26,441 nucleotides of DNA from UBA987 sp047620825 (GTDB lineage Bacteria > Bacteroidota > Bacteroidia > NS11-12g > UBA9320): the NCBI GenBank assembly GCA_047620825.1, contig JBLHOC010000020.1, positions 1-26,441 of the forward strand, in the 5' to 3' direction. Position numbers and translations under genes: made by a program. The notes under the pieces were generated by a model. The model was not told where the DNA came from, did no database searches, and was given only the letters and a program-made list of their open reading frames with translations. Below, in pieces: positions 1-9,324 of the stretch (within the stretch, counting starts at the first letter, position 1; each line of letters starts with the position of its first letter).

Positions 1-2551
1 GTGGGTGCTGGCTACAACTGTCTGTTCCGTTCACAAAAGAGACCGTGTTAGGTGTAAATTGCCAAAACCAATTGGTTGGTAAATTCTCTGATGTGTCTGT
101 GAAAGTAACGGATTGTCCTTGGCACGTTTTGTCGGTTTGAATGGTGAACCCTGCAATTGGTGTTATCTGGTCTTCATCATACAATGGCGAACGCCAATTA
201 CCACGTCCGTAAGTGGCACATATCACATGACTTTGACTTCTGCCAGTTGGACTATAATAAATCTCAATATCACGAACTCGTGTGTTAATAGGCATGTTGT
301 CGTTGTACCAAACCCAACTACTCATTGTGGTATCCTTATAGAATACGCCCATATAAGTGCCAGCGTACATGCCTTGATATTTGCTACTTGAGTCAAATAC
401 AACCGACAAGATTGGGATGCTTGGAAGTCCGGTTGAAATATTTGACCAGCTAGACCCACCATTGTCAGATTGATATATTTTGTTGGATTGACAAATCCAT
501 AAACGGTTTTGAAATCTTGGATGTGTTTCTATCCATAACACACTAGAGTTATTGGGTAGACTGGATGTTAAGTCTGTCCAAGTCGGTGTTCCAGCGTTTA
601 CGTCTGTAGATTTGAAAAACTTGTTTCCACTTCGTGAGACATACAATATGTCGGAGTTCCCAGATGCATTTTCTACATATTTAATCGCGGCCGTATTAGA
701 TCCGGCAACATTGTTAGAAATCTTTGTCCAGGAAACGCTGCTTACTGATGCAGCCTGAATATTTGTCGAGCGCCAAATATTTTTATAACCAACAAACATG
801 GTTGATGGCGTGCCTTCTCTTAACACATAAGGCGTTACCCATCCACCAGCTTCGGTTATACCATTCTTTCCATTTTTTGCTATTGTTCCTTGGCTTCGGC
901 CGTTTTTTACACGTCTGATATCACCATAATATAAGGCACTGTATGCATAGTTTTCATCAGTTGGGTCGATCACACAATCCATACCATCACCACCGATTAC
1001 GGTGTACCATTTGCTTTTTTCGTACCATCCTGTACCGTTGTCTTGGTAGCCATTGATGACGTAATTTTTTTGTGTTGCACTCTGACCTAAGCGATAGATT
1101 TGGGAAATACCCATACCCTCACTTATATCAGTCCACTTTTTCCCAAGGTCCTTTGTGTAGTAAACACCGCCATCATTCCCAGTAAACAAAGTGTTTGTGT
1201 TGGGTTGATATTCCAGGACGTGATTATCCGCATGTACATCAGGAGCCCCACCACTTCCAACCCAATGGGCATTTATCTTCCAAGTGGTTCCACTATCTGT
1301 GCTTTGAAATATGTTTACACCTGCAACTTGTATGATATGTTTGTTTGTTGGATGGGCTGCAATATCTAAATCATACCAAGCTTGGCCACTAGTGCCAGTA
1401 CCTAGATGAGAGTAATCCATAATGTTTGGGGAGTTACTCATTTGAGTGAAAGAAGCGCCCCTGTTGGTAGAAAGATATAAGCCTTGAAAAGTTCTTGAGT
1501 TTGTAATGACTGCGTAAACGAAGTTGGAATCATCTGGTGTTACAGCCACAGCGATACGTGACTTTCCTGATGGTAAACCAGTCGTTAATTGGCTAAAGTT
1601 TTGACCATTATCTGTGCTTTTGTATAGTCTGGCTGTGGTACGACAAGCATACATGATGGATGAATTCACAGCATCGAATACCAAATCCTTGAAATTACCA
1701 GATATTGATCTTGTCCAAGTACCACCACCATTGGTCGTTCTATATATACCCGTATTTGTTCCTGCAACTAGTATTTGCGTATTGACTGGGTCAATTAGTA
1801 ATCTCCCTACGACGGCGTTCCCCATCCCAGACGTAGATTGAATCCATGTTTGTCCACCATCTGTGCTCTTGAAAACACCCCGGCCATACGAATCACTCGC
1901 ATCACGATCGCCAGTGCCTAAGTAAATTGTGTCTGGATACATTGGGTCGATCGCAATGGCAGATACACCAAGTGTGGCTAATGAGTCTGTATTGGTAGAC
2001 CATGTTTGGCCACCATCTTTACTGATCCATACACCGCCGGCTGGTGCACCAGCATATATGATATTTGAATCTGTTGGGTGAAAAGCAAGTCCATTTATTC
2101 GTCCAATACCATTGGGTTGTCCCGTTCTGTTTCCAGGTAAATAATCTGGCCCAAGTTCTTTCCAATCTCCTGTAGTTTGGCATGTAGCTGAACCGTTGCC
2201 AATGGTGCCGCCTATTCCAATTCCGCCTGAACCCCAACCTGGAGATCTGGTTTTTAAATATCGTTCAACTTCAGTCTCAAATTTTCCTGGTGTTGGTATG
2301 TTGCCTTTTGAATCAATTAACTGGGACATGTTGTACTCCCAACGTTTGAATGGTTTATAACCACAACCTTTTTCTATTGTTCTACTTTGCCAATACAATT
2401 CAAATGCACGTTGCGTTTGATAAAAGTTGACGGTAGGGTCGGCCATCATATCTATCCAATATGGATTGTCGATGGTATCCTGAGTAGATTGAGAATACGT
2501 AAACGGAAGGTATAGAATGGTAATAAGGAAAATGCCAAGAATACGTTTCAT
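1..2551 (-). CDS. Secreted BNR/sortilin-type beta-propeller protein with PKD domain (5' part, cut by window edge)
   Basis: The reading frame is open from an ATG at 2551 down to the left edge (850 codons, no stop), so the C-terminus is missing. The start has a signal peptide (MKRILGIFLITILYLPFTYS, then QS). From about residue 130 there are many Asp-box/BNR repeats of the form S-T-D-x-G-x-T-W, for example SKDGGQTW, KSTDGGQTW, RTTNGGGTW, QSTDSGTTW and QSDNGGSSW. These are typical of sortilin/VPS10-like or sialidase-type propellers. After about residue 800 a PKD-type domain begins (SVTFTDTSENLPTNWFWQFT). In Bacteroidota such proteins are usually cell-surface and exported by T9SS, and a C-terminal sorting domain would lie outside the window. 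The ligand or substrate cannot be told; the BNR fold alone does not prove sialidase activity. No frameshift was found in the 2.5 kb. Confidence 0.85.
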   Translation of the reverse strand, partial: MKRILGIFLITILYLPFTYSQSTQDTIDNPYWIDMMADPTVNFYQTQRAFELYWQSRTIEKGCGYKPFKRWEYNMSQLIDSKGNIPTPGKFETEVERYLKTRSPGWGSGGIGIGGTIGNGSATCQTTGDWKELGPDYLPGNRTGQPNGIGRINGLAFHPTDSNIIYAGAPAGGVWISKDGGQTWSTNTDSLATLGVSAIAIDPMYPDTIYLGTGDRDASDSYGRGVFKSTDGGQTWIQSTSGMGNAVVGRLLIDPVNTQILVAGTNTGIYRTTNGGGTWTRSISGNFKDLVFDAVNSSIMYACRTTARLYKSTDNGQNFSQLTTGLPSGKSRIAVAVTPDDSNFVYAVITNSRTFQGLYLSTNRGASFTQMSNSPNIMDYSHLGTGTSGQAWYDLDIAAHPTNKHIIQVAGVNIFQSTDSGTTWKINAHWVGSGGAPDVHADNHVLEYQPNTNTLFTGNDGGVYYTKDLGKKWTDISEGMGISQIYRLGQSATQKNYVINGYQDNGTGWYEKSKWYTVIGGDGMDCVIDPTDENYAYSALYYGDIRRVKNGRSQGTIAKNGKNGITEAGGWVTPYVLREGTPSTMFVGYKNIWRSTNIQAASVSSVSWTKISNNVAGSNTAAIKYVENASGNSDILYVSRSGNKFFKSTDVNAGTPTWTDLTSSLPNNSSVLWIETHPRFQNRLWICQSNKIYQSDNGGSSWSNISTGLPSIPILSVVFDSSSKYQGMYAGTYMGVFYKDTTMSSWVWYNDNMPINTRVRDIEIYYSPTGRSQSHVICATYGRGNWRSPLYDEDQITPIAGFTIQTDKTCQGQSVTFTDTSENLPTNWFWQFTPNTVSFVNGTDSCSQHP

Positions 2552-2589
2552 TCGAATAAAGGTAGATTAGAATTAACGAAGATATGAAA

Positions 2590-2608
2590 CTAGGGCTTTA
2601 AAACCTAG
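2590..2608 (-). terminator. Possible weak hairpin terminator after the symporter gene
   Basis: CTAGG and CCTAG arms (2604-2608 and 2590-2594) flank a 9-base loop and are followed on the minus strand by only TTT. It sits 12 bases past the symporter stop and before the start of the BNR gene. The stem is short and the T tract poor, so this is tentative. Confidence 0.3.
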
Positions 2609-2619
2609 CTGGCAGTACG

Positions 2620-4320
2620 CTATGACACGGCTCTTACCTTTTTAGATGTTGTTTTTTGGAATAAAATGGACAAGGCAAAAACCAAAACTGCGGCAATTAA
2701 GTTGTACCATAAATATCCAACGGAGATATTATAATGAATCAAGGTGCTAATTTGTTCGTCAAAGAAAAACAAAGTCAGGACAACGATTTCGGAGATTATA
2801 GCAGCAAAGAATACAGCATTGCCTTGAATTTTTTTAGCGTAGAATCCAACAAGAAAAACGCCGAGAACGGTTCCATAAAACAGAGAGCCCAAGATGTTTA
2901 CCGCTTCAACCAGGCTATCAAGAAATTGAGCCATTAGAGCAAAAGCGATTGCGAACATGCCCCAACCCGCTGTCATTAATTTACTCACAATCAAAATGTT
3001 TTTCTGTTTTGATTGAGGTGTTAAGTTTTTGTAGAAATCAACAACTGTCGTTGTTGCCAATGCGTTTAACTCTGCAGAAGTCGAAGACATGGCTGCTGAA
3101 AATATGACGGCCATGAGTAATCCAACCAATCCAATTGGAAGGTAGGTCAAGACAAATGTGATAAACACAAAATCGCTTTCTTTTTCAACAGGGGCATTGT
3201 ATCCAGATTCATGAATAACAGCACTTAGTTCATTATCAATCTTAGTCTGACGCTGCGCGAATTGTTCTTTCTTTTCATCATACGCATTAAAGTCTGTGAG
3301 CATGAGATTCTTTTGGGATTCAAACAACGCTGTTTTCTCTGATGTGAGTTGCTCAAAATCGTCACTATACTCGGAGTTTTGAACGTATTCAACGGCGAGT
3401 TGGTCAAAGTGCGCAGGGGGCTGATTAATCTGATAAAACACAAATACGAGTACCCCGAGCAGAAGAATGAAAAACTGCATTGGAATTTTAAGAATGGCAT
3501 TGAAGTACAGACCTGTTCTAATTTCTTTAATCGATTTTCCTGAAATATACCGCTGTACCTGACTTTGATCCGTGCCAAAATAAGACAGCATGAGAAATGT
3601 CCCAGCTATAAGTCCAGACCAAATGTTATATTTCTCATGGATGTCGAAATTCCAATCAATCGCTTGTAGTCGATTACCAACAGAGGCAACTTTGATGATT
3701 TCATCTGTGCTTAGGCACTGGTTAAGTGCTTGGTAGAGGAAAGCAAAAGCAATGAATAGGCCAATAAATATGACTGCCATTTGCTGTTTGTGCGTTTGCG
3801 TAACCGCATTGGTGCCACCAGAAACAGTATAAAGAATAACCAACAGGCCGATGGTTAAAATGTTAAGGTGCAATGGTAATCCGAGAATCTGGCTCAGAAT
3901 GATGGACGGTGCATAGATCGTTATACCTGCAGCCAACCCTCTTTGAACGAGAAATAAAGATGCCGTGAGTAAACGCGTTTTACCGTCAAATCGCTTTTCA
4001 AGGAATTCATAGGCCGTGTAAATCTTAAGCTTGTGATAAAGCGGAACGAATGCGGTAGCAATAATGACCATGGCTATAGGCAATCCAAAGTAGAATTGTA
4101 CAAAGCCCAATCCGCTTTGATATCCCAGTCCAGGTGTAGAAAGGAAAGTAATGGCACTGGCTTGAGTCGCCATAATAGAAAGTCCGATGGCCCACCAAGG
4201 TGTGTTTTTGTCAGAAGCCAAATAACCTTCTTCGCTTTTAATACCCCTTGTTTTATAAATTCCATAAACGGTGATAAAAATCAACGTTCCGAAAAGAACA
4301 AGCCAATCAACTAAATGCAT
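2620..4320 (-). CDS. Sodium:solute symporter (SSS family)
   Basis: 566-residue polytopic inner-membrane protein expected to couple solute uptake to sodium. It starts with a membrane segment (LVLFGTLIFITVYGIY). Family signs are the early SIMATQASAITFLSTPG segment, GTDQSQVQRYISGKS near residue 250, and the late SAAMSSTSAELNALATTTVV segment. I estimate 13-14 membrane segments. A hydrophilic, charged insert at about residues 300-385, rich in E, K, D and Q, separates two membrane segments; I recall similar loops in some Bacteroidota SSS proteins. The substrate cannot be read from sequence. It lies two bases after the DUF4340 gene and is probably co-transcribed with it. Confidence 0.9.
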   Translation of the reverse strand: MHLVDWLVLFGTLIFITVYGIYKTRGIKSEEGYLASDKNTPWWAIGLSIMATQASAITFLSTPGLGYQSGLGFVQFYFGLPIAMVIIATAFVPLYHKLKIYTAYEFLEKRFDGKTRLLTASLFLVQRGLAAGITIYAPSIILSQILGLPLHLNILTIGLLVILYTVSGGTNAVTQTHKQQMAVIFIGLFIAFAFLYQALNQCLSTDEIIKVASVGNRLQAIDWNFDIHEKYNIWSGLIAGTFLMLSYFGTDQSQVQRYISGKSIKEIRTGLYFNAILKIPMQFFILLLGVLVFVFYQINQPPAHFDQLAVEYVQNSEYSDDFEQLTSEKTALFESQKNLMLTDFNAYDEKKEQFAQRQTKIDNELSAVIHESGYNAPVEKESDFVFITFVLTYLPIGLVGLLMAVIFSAAMSSTSAELNALATTTVVDFYKNLTPQSKQKNILIVSKLMTAGWGMFAIAFALMAQFLDSLVEAVNILGSLFYGTVLGVFLVGFYAKKIQGNAVFFAAIISEIVVLTLFFFDEQISTLIHYNISVGYLWYNLIAAVLVFALSILFQKTTSKKVRAVS

Positions 4321-4322
4321 GT

Positions 4323-5354
4323 CTAATTGCTTCTGTTTAGGAAGTCGTCTGCAGTTTGTAACACTTTACCGAAAGTGTAATCTTGTACAATTAAGACTTG
4401 GTCAATTTTATTGTACAACCCGTAATACCGCGAAGGGTCTGTCACCATCGCATTTCCGTCTTTATCATACAAACCATGCATCTTCTCCCCAGGTTTTTTG
4501 TAATAAAACTTGAGCTCGTCGATGCCCCGATTTTTACTTTCAACACGTATGCTGCAAAATGGTTCTTGAAGGTTGAGTGATTCTTTTAATGAGTCGCTAG
4601 TCGTATAAACAAAGGTCTCATAATTCAATTTTTCAAATAAGGTTAAATAGGATTTTATAGCGCCTGTATTCTTATTGTCTTCAGAAATGCTTGCTGAGGT
4701 CATCGCAAATTTGTCGTCCGGTAAGTGCTTGATGGTGAAGTTTTTGGATGAGTCGGGATAGGTGACTTCAACCGAAGTAATGTCTTGTTTTGAACTGCCA
4801 AAAACAGTTGGGCTAACCCACTCGTCTTCATCCAATTCAAATCGAGAATTTACGAAACCATTAAAACCTGGAATTTGCATGATCATAGGTTTGTGGTCTC
4901 CCATAAACTTAAAATAAGTACCCAATTGGCTTGGCGTGGTGTTGCCAACAATGTAGACTTTATCAGGCTCAGGATTATTCTTTCTGTACACTTCCACTTT
5001 TGTTCCATTGATACTCATGTACTTCAGTATGTTTTCAACTGCCGCGTTGGCCGCCGGGCCCTGTACTTCTACTTTGGCCATGGTTTCGTTCAGCAGAAAA
5101 TCTACCTTTTTTTGCCATGCAGGGTATTTGTCGTTTATGGTCCATGTTGCATCTTCCTGCTTGCGTAGATAAATCTGCTTATCTCCAGCTTGGTTTGTCA
5201 TAAAAATCATAGTGATTTCTTCAGGATGCTCAACGGCAAAATTTTGAAAATCAGCAGGTAAATCATGTTGATTGGTCTTAGACTTAAGAAAGTATAAACC
5301 GATAACCAATGCTGCCAGAGCAATGAATATAAAGGCGTAACGTCTAGATTGCAT
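4323..5354 (-). CDS. DUF4340-domain membrane-anchored protein
   Basis: 343 residues. One N-terminal membrane anchor (YAFIFIALAALVIGLYFL, residues 6-23) is followed by a soluble domain probably facing the periplasm. The pattern of short beta strands with W-x-I-N-D-x-Y-P (about residues 71-78) and N-T-T-P-S-Q-L-G-T-Y-F-K-F (about residues 137-149) fits the DUF4340 family. In Bacteroidota that family is often found near gliding/ABC-type gldG genes; no such gene is visible here. Its stop is two bases before the symporter start, so the two form an operon. Molecular function is unknown; the family assignment is from memory of the sequence pattern. Confidence 0.65.
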   Translation of the reverse strand: MQSRRYAFIFIALAALVIGLYFLKSKTNQHDLPADFQNFAVEHPEEITMIFMTNQAGDKQIYLRKQEDATWTINDKYPAWQKKVDFLLNETMAKVEVQGPAANAAVENILKYMSINGTKVEVYRKNNPEPDKVYIVGNTTPSQLGTYFKFMGDHKPMIMQIPGFNGFVNSRFELDEDEWVSPTVFGSSKQDITSVEVTYPDSSKNFTIKHLPDDKFAMTSASISEDNKNTGAIKSYLTLFEKLNYETFVYTTSDSLKESLNLQEPFCSIRVESKNRGIDELKFYYKKPGEKMHGLYDKDGNAMVTDPSRYYGLYNKIDQVLIVQDYTFGKVLQTADDFLNRSN

Positions 5355-5474
5355 AGTGAAATTTTACTTGGACAAATGTAATGGGTTATCCTGAAAGGTC
5401 ATCTCACTTTTGACCAACGGAAAATGGAAGTCAGCAGCCACAGGGATATCAGTAAGGGAAGCAGATAAAATACG

Positions 5475-6164
5475 CTACATCAAACCTTCATCAGCAAAGC
5501 TGAGATAATGGGCAGACGTAACGATCAGGTGATCCAACACTTGAATCTCTAACAACTTACCGCCTGATTTAATTTTCTCGGTCAAGGATAAATCTGCCTT
5601 ACTGGGTTTCAAGTTGCCGCTTGGATGGTTATGACACAACAAAATTGCTGAAGCTTTTGCCTCAAGCGCTGATTTGAAAACCAATTTGGGATCTACAACG
5701 GTCTGAGAGAATCCACCTTTGCTAATACAAGTGCTGGATGTTATGTGATTGGCGCGGTTGAGAAAAATGACCCAAAATTCTTCATGAATTAGATCCGCGA
5801 TTTTGTGTCCGATGTAATGGTATGCGTCTTTGCTTGAGGTAATTGTTTTAGTCACAGCTATAGATTGTGACGTCCTTCTTCCACCCAACTCAATGGCGCT
5901 AATAAGGGTAATGGCTTTTGCGATACCAATTCCATCCACCTTGCATAATTCCGGAATAGATAGGCCAGCTAACTTGTTTAAATCATTGTCCGCCTTGATG
6001 AGTACTTCACGACCAACATCGACAGCTGATTTGTTTTTGGTTCCGGTTCCAATGAGAATACCTAATAATTCTGAATTGCTTAGGTTTTGTTTACCGTGTA
6101 ATTGTAGCTTTTCACGTGGACGTTCGTCCACAGCTCGATCTTTAATGGATATGTAGTTTGACAT
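5475..6164 (-). CDS. radC: RadC family JAB/MPN-domain protein
   Basis: 229 residues from the ATG at 6164 (MSNYISIKDRAVDERPREKL). An N-terminal helix-hairpin-helix part (LCKVDGIGIAKAITLISAIELG) is followed by a JAB/MPN metalloprotease-like domain with the metal site HNHPSGNLKPSKAD and the segment EFWVIFLNRANHI. The length matches RadC (about 225). The historical link to DNA repair is doubtful and its activity is not settled. A longer frame from a GTG at 6191 exists, but those nine extra codons lie inside the rpsT terminator hairpin, so 6164 is preferred. The gene follows rpsT in the same direction. Confidence 0.93.
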   Translation of the reverse strand: MSNYISIKDRAVDERPREKLQLHGKQNLSNSELLGILIGTGTKNKSAVDVGREVLIKADNDLNKLAGLSIPELCKVDGIGIAKAITLISAIELGGRRTSQSIAVTKTITSSKDAYHYIGHKIADLIHEEFWVIFLNRANHITSSTCISKGGFSQTVVDPKLVFKSALEAKASAILLCHNHPSGNLKPSKADLSLTEKIKSGGKLLEIQVLDHLIVTSAHYLSFADEGLM

Positions 6165-6174
6165 AGCACAAAAC

Positions 6175-6206
6175 AAAAAGGCTTTTGACACAATGCCAAA
6201 AGCCTT
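6175..6206 (-). terminator. Rho-independent terminator of rpsT
   Basis: A perfect 10-bp stem (AAGGCTTTTG at 6197-6206 and its complement at 6178-6187, 9-base loop) is followed on the minus strand by TTTGTTTTG. It lies 26 bases beyond the rpsT stop and just upstream of the radC ATG, which also helps fix the radC start. Confidence 0.85.
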
Positions 6207-6232
6207 CTAAGATTTTATGTATAGCTATATGG

Positions 6233-6484
6233 TTATAGCGCGCTAACGTGTTTCGTTAGACTACTTTTTAAATTTGATACTTTGTTTTTATGAATAACGT
6301 TGTTCTTCGCTAATTTGTCCATCATCGAAAACGTTTCTTTCAATAAACCTTCAGCTTCTTTTTTATCCGTAGAAGCTCTAAGTCTTTTTATCCAAGTACG
6401 CGCAGTTTTGTGCTGGTACTTGTTACGTTCATTCTTCGCGTCGTTGCTTCTTATTCTTTTTAATGTGCTCTTATGGTTTGCCAT
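6233..6484 (-). CDS. rpsT: 30S ribosomal protein S20
   Basis: 83 residues, very basic and helical. It starts MANHKSTLKRIRSNDAKNER and ends KVSNLKSSLTKHVSAL, which matches S20 over its full length. It binds 16S rRNA early in assembly of the small subunit. A promoter-like -7 box lies 20 bases upstream and a strong hairpin terminator 26 bases downstream, so it is probably a single-gene transcript. It ends in TAA, showing that TAA is a real stop in this genome. Confidence 0.97.
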   Translation of the reverse strand: MANHKSTLKRIRSNDAKNERNKYQHKTARTWIKRLRASTDKKEAEGLLKETFSMMDKLAKNNVIHKNKVSNLKSSLTKHVSAL

Positions 6485-6503
6485 TGCAATTTTTTAAGGA
6501 TTG

Positions 6504-6511
6504 CAAAGGTA
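6504..6511 (-). promoter_or_regulatory. Bacteroidota -7 promoter box of rpsT
   Basis: On the minus strand TACCTTTG fits the Bacteroidota -7 consensus TAnnTTTG and sits 20 bases before the rpsT ATG. No clear -33 TTTG was found; a run of T with TTTTTCG is near the expected place. Confidence 0.5.
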
Positions 6512-6541
6512 TTATTAAAAACGAAAAATGGAATAAGTTTT

Positions 6542-7132
6542 TCAACTAGTTTTTTCGTCTTCATGTGAAGCCTTTTTCGGAACGATTTCTTGAGCTCCTT
6601 CCACACGTCGGACTATGCTGCTGGCTAGTACAGTTGTTTTAATATAACATCCCGCACCTACAGTAACATCGTTGCCAATATTGGCGCCTGGTACAATGCT
6701 GCAGTTTGCACCAATCCAAACCCGATCTCCAATCGTTACGCCTTTAAGCGCACTTGTTTTTGTGTGATCACTTTTTGAGTGATTGGTTGTCGCAATAATG
6801 GTGTTAGGGCCAATGATTACATTTTTGCCAATCTTTAACCCTCCTGACGCATTGATGTAACATCCCATGCTTCCTCCAGGGTAGGACGATTTACTCTTTT
6901 CAATCAACTTCCAATTGATGATTTGACTTCGAAAATCAACAGGCCAAGGCACACTGCCATTAATTCTTAATATTTTTTGAAAAAAGAAATAGCGTTTGAA
7001 CAGTTGGAAATAGTATACATCGTTTGGATATAGATTCTGAAATTGAGGGTACGCCAAACGCATGATTGATTTAAACACCAATCCATCCATCTTAATCAAT
7101 ATGTATTTTAACAGTTTCTTCAAAACAGCCAA
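6542..7132 (-). CDS. Hexapeptide-repeat (left-handed beta-helix) acyltransferase
   Basis: 196 residues. The C-terminal half has hexapeptide repeats, for example LKIGKNVIIGPNTIIATTNH, VTIGDRVWIGANCSIVPGA and IGNDVTVGAGCYIK. This is the trimeric fold of maltose/serine/virginiamycin-type O-acetyltransferases. The TTNHS motif carries the probable catalytic histidine. It would acetylate a sugar, probably on a surface glycan. The start overlaps the flippase gene end by 13 bases, indicating coupled expression and a shared polysaccharide role. The N-terminal half (residues 1-85) has no recognised motif. The exact acceptor is unknown. Confidence 0.85.
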   Translation of the reverse strand: MAVLKKLLKYILIKMDGLVFKSIMRLAYPQFQNLYPNDVYYFQLFKRYFFFQKILRINGSVPWPVDFRSQIINWKLIEKSKSSYPGGSMGCYINASGGLKIGKNVIIGPNTIIATTNHSKSDHTKTSALKGVTIGDRVWIGANCSIVPGANIGNDVTVGAGCYIKTTVLASSIVRRVEGAQEIVPKKASHEDEKTS

Positions 7133-8460
7133 TATCGTATTGCAAATCCGATTAACAGACTTACTGCAATAATAAAGATGCCTGCCAGTATTTTATACAA
7201 TGGGAGGCTACCAATTAATTTAAAACAAGCAATCATCATGGCAAGTCGTACGATAATGCCGACCGCAGAAAAGGCGATTAAGCCCAGCATGATGTTATCC
7301 GTAAAGTGTAATGTGAGAAACAAAGCGAGTGCTGTGAGTACTGTAAACAGTCCGGTAAATACGAATTGTAGTTTAAGCTTGTTATAAACCTCAAACGCCA
7401 CTGCAAATGGACTAGAGAGGTACATTGTGAAAGCAAACAGGACCATAATCTGAGCCATTACGCCAGCAGTTCCCCAATTCGCTCCAAGAATCCAAGGGGT
7501 GATCGCATCTCCCCAAACGACCATAGCCACTACTGGAATTATGGCAAGGAAAAAAAGGAAGTATAAAATGTTATAGCTTAACTGAATGGCTTGGTTTCGT
7601 TCATGTTTTATGCGTGCTAAACGTTCAAAAAAGACCTGACTAATGGCGTAACTCACTTGAGTAAGCGGCAAGTAGGTCAACTTCATAGCGTTGCCATAAA
7701 ATCCATTTGTTTCTCGATCAAAGAATAGAATAATCAAGAAAACAGGAATGTGCGTGCCGAGTACATTGATCAAACTACCGGGCATAGCCCAATTTCGAAA
7801 CGACTTGTACTTTGTCCACTGCTGTTTGAGTAAGCTTGGATTGAATGTTAAATTATTGAATATTGCTTTCGGTATAAATAAGATAACACTGATTACCTGA
7901 CCTAAGGTATGTCCAAGAATTAAACCATTGGGCCCTCGGAACTTCAGTGTACCATGTAATACTTTATACCCAGCACTACCAGTAAACGTGGCAATTTTAT
8001 TGAAACTGAGTTTGTTATATTTTTTTTCTCGATTCCACCATACCATCAGGATGTCGACCATAGACGTTAAAAAAATGGTAATCGGTATCAAGAAGATCCA
8101 AAGAGGAATCACCTGAAATCCCATCGAAGTACTGATTTGGTGTCTGAAAATCCATAGGGTTATACTTGAAATTACTAAAAAGAACAAATTGATAAAACTG
8201 GATAGTTTGACCAAGGTTTTGGCTTTTTCACGATCGTCTTCCACCATAATGGCCTGATCGTATTTCAAAGTAAAGAATGACGCACCGACTGCCATAAGTG
8301 CCATAAATGTAGTGATGTCTCCATGCTCTTCAATGGTGTAAATCCGGCTTAAAATCGGAATGACCACAATCAGCATGATTATTTGTGTAATCGTTGAACT
8401 GCCAAATAATTTGCTGGCATTCTTTAAGAAATCACTTTGTAAAAACGAACGTATCGACAC
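7120..8460 (-). CDS. Polysaccharide/oligosaccharide flippase (Wzx-like, MOP superfamily)
   Basis: 446 residues with about 12 hydrophobic segments. The N-terminus (FLKNASKLFGSSTITQIIMLIVVIPILSRIYT) is typical of the polysaccharide biosynthesis/Wzx family, which moves lipid-linked sugar units across the inner membrane. The last codons overlap the acetyltransferase gene. No glycosyltransferase, Wzy or sugar-nucleotide gene is next to it, so this is an isolated two-gene unit rather than a full O-antigen or capsule locus. It is transcribed divergently from the response regulator, with 74 bases between the starts. Confidence 0.88.
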   Translation of the reverse strand: MSIRSFLQSDFLKNASKLFGSSTITQIIMLIVVIPILSRIYTIEEHGDITTFMALMAVGASFFTLKYDQAIMVEDDREKAKTLVKLSSFINLFFLVISSITLWIFRHQISTSMGFQVIPLWIFLIPITIFLTSMVDILMVWWNREKKYNKLSFNKIATFTGSAGYKVLHGTLKFRGPNGLILGHTLGQVISVILFIPKAIFNNLTFNPSLLKQQWTKYKSFRNWAMPGSLINVLGTHIPVFLIILFFDRETNGFYGNAMKLTYLPLTQVSYAISQVFFERLARIKHERNQAIQLSYNILYFLFFLAIIPVVAMVVWGDAITPWILGANWGTAGVMAQIMVLFAFTMYLSSPFAVAFEVYNKLKLQFVFTGLFTVLTALALFLTLHFTDNIMLGLIAFSAVGIIVRLAMMIACFKLIGSLPLYKILAGIFIIAVSLLIGFAIRYWLF

Positions 8461-8534
8461 CTAAGGCGAAGTTCGTATTTCTTTTAGATTTAAAAAATTG
8501 GTTTAAACGTACTTACATCGTTTATTTGAAAATA

Positions 8535-9185
8535 TTGACTGATACAACCACCATAAGGATTATACTAATAGACGACCACCAGATTGTGCTAGATGGGCTT
8601 ACATCACTCTTAAGTCAAGAACCCAGCTTTGAGCTTTTGGGGGGCTTTGTCAATGCTGAAACAGCATTTGAATTGTTAGATAAGCAAACTGTTGATGTGG
8701 TGATTACCGATCTGGATATGCCAGGAATTCAAGGTGAACAAGTCGTTCGGTTTTGCAAATCGAAATTTCCGCTGACCAAGGTGATGGTGTTGAGTATGCA
8801 TGATGAACGCGCTATTATAAAACATTTAATTGATGTTGGGGCAGACGGGTATTTGTTAAAAATGGCAGGTAAGGAAGAAATTATTGCAAGTATTAAATTG
8901 GTGCATAGCGGTGTGAAACATTTTAGTGATGATGTTGTGCAATCCTTAATTCAAAACAAGCAATCGTCTGATTCTATCAATCCAACCCTAAAATTACTGA
9001 CGACCCGAGAAATTGAAATCGTAAAGTTGATTGCAAATGGTTTAAGCAGCAAGGAGATTGGTGAACAGTTGCATATTAGTCCTCGAACAGTTGAAACACA
9101 TAGAGCCAACATCCTTAAAAAAATTGATAGTACCGGAGTGGCTGGCATTATCCGGTTCGCATTTGAGAATGGTCTAGTCGACTAA
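8535..9185 (+). CDS. NarL/FixJ-type response regulator (intact)
   Basis: 216 residues from a TTG at 8535. The receiver domain has the acidic pair D13-D14, phospho-acceptor D59 in ITDLDMPG, the S in VLSMHDE and K in GYLLK. A LuxR-type helix-turn-helix follows (LTTREIEIVKLIANGLSSKEIG, then HISPRTVETHRANILKKI). The frame also extends back to an ATG at 8394, but that would run 67 bases into the divergent flippase gene and add 47 residues outside the family, so the TTG is preferred; the start is inferred. No intact kinase is beside it; the nearest kinase gene (11479-13290) is broken. Confidence 0.9.
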   Translation: MTDTTTIRIILIDDHQIVLDGLTSLLSQEPSFELLGGFVNAETAFELLDKQTVDVVITDLDMPGIQGEQVVRFCKSKFPLTKVMVLSMHDERAIIKHLIDVGADGYLLKMAGKEEIIASIKLVHSGVKHFSDDVVQSLIQNKQSSDSINPTLKLLTTREIEIVKLIANGLSSKEIGEQLHISPRTVETHRANILKKIDSTGVAGIIRFAFENGLVD

Positions 9186-9324
9186 ACAAATTAATACTCA
9201 TTTCGTGAAAGCAAAAGGGAACTACCCTCACGGTACCTAGTTATACCTAGTATTTTACGAGTATCCACCTATTCTTTAAAAACACCTTGTTAAGGATATT
9301 TGTGATGTAACAACAATTATCATC

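Noticed and set aside
1..2551. Calling the BNR protein a sialidase
   Set aside because: Asp-box repeats occur in many propellers; no RIP motif or catalytic arginine triad was identified.
5355..5474. In-frame open stretch of about 36 codons after the radC stop
   Set aside because: RadC ends normally (SFADEGLM) and the stretch has no recognisable motif, start codon or partner; it may be chance.
8394..8534. Earlier ATG start for the response regulator
   Set aside because: The extension runs into the divergent flippase gene and adds residues outside the receiver domain; the TTG at 8535 gives a normal family length.
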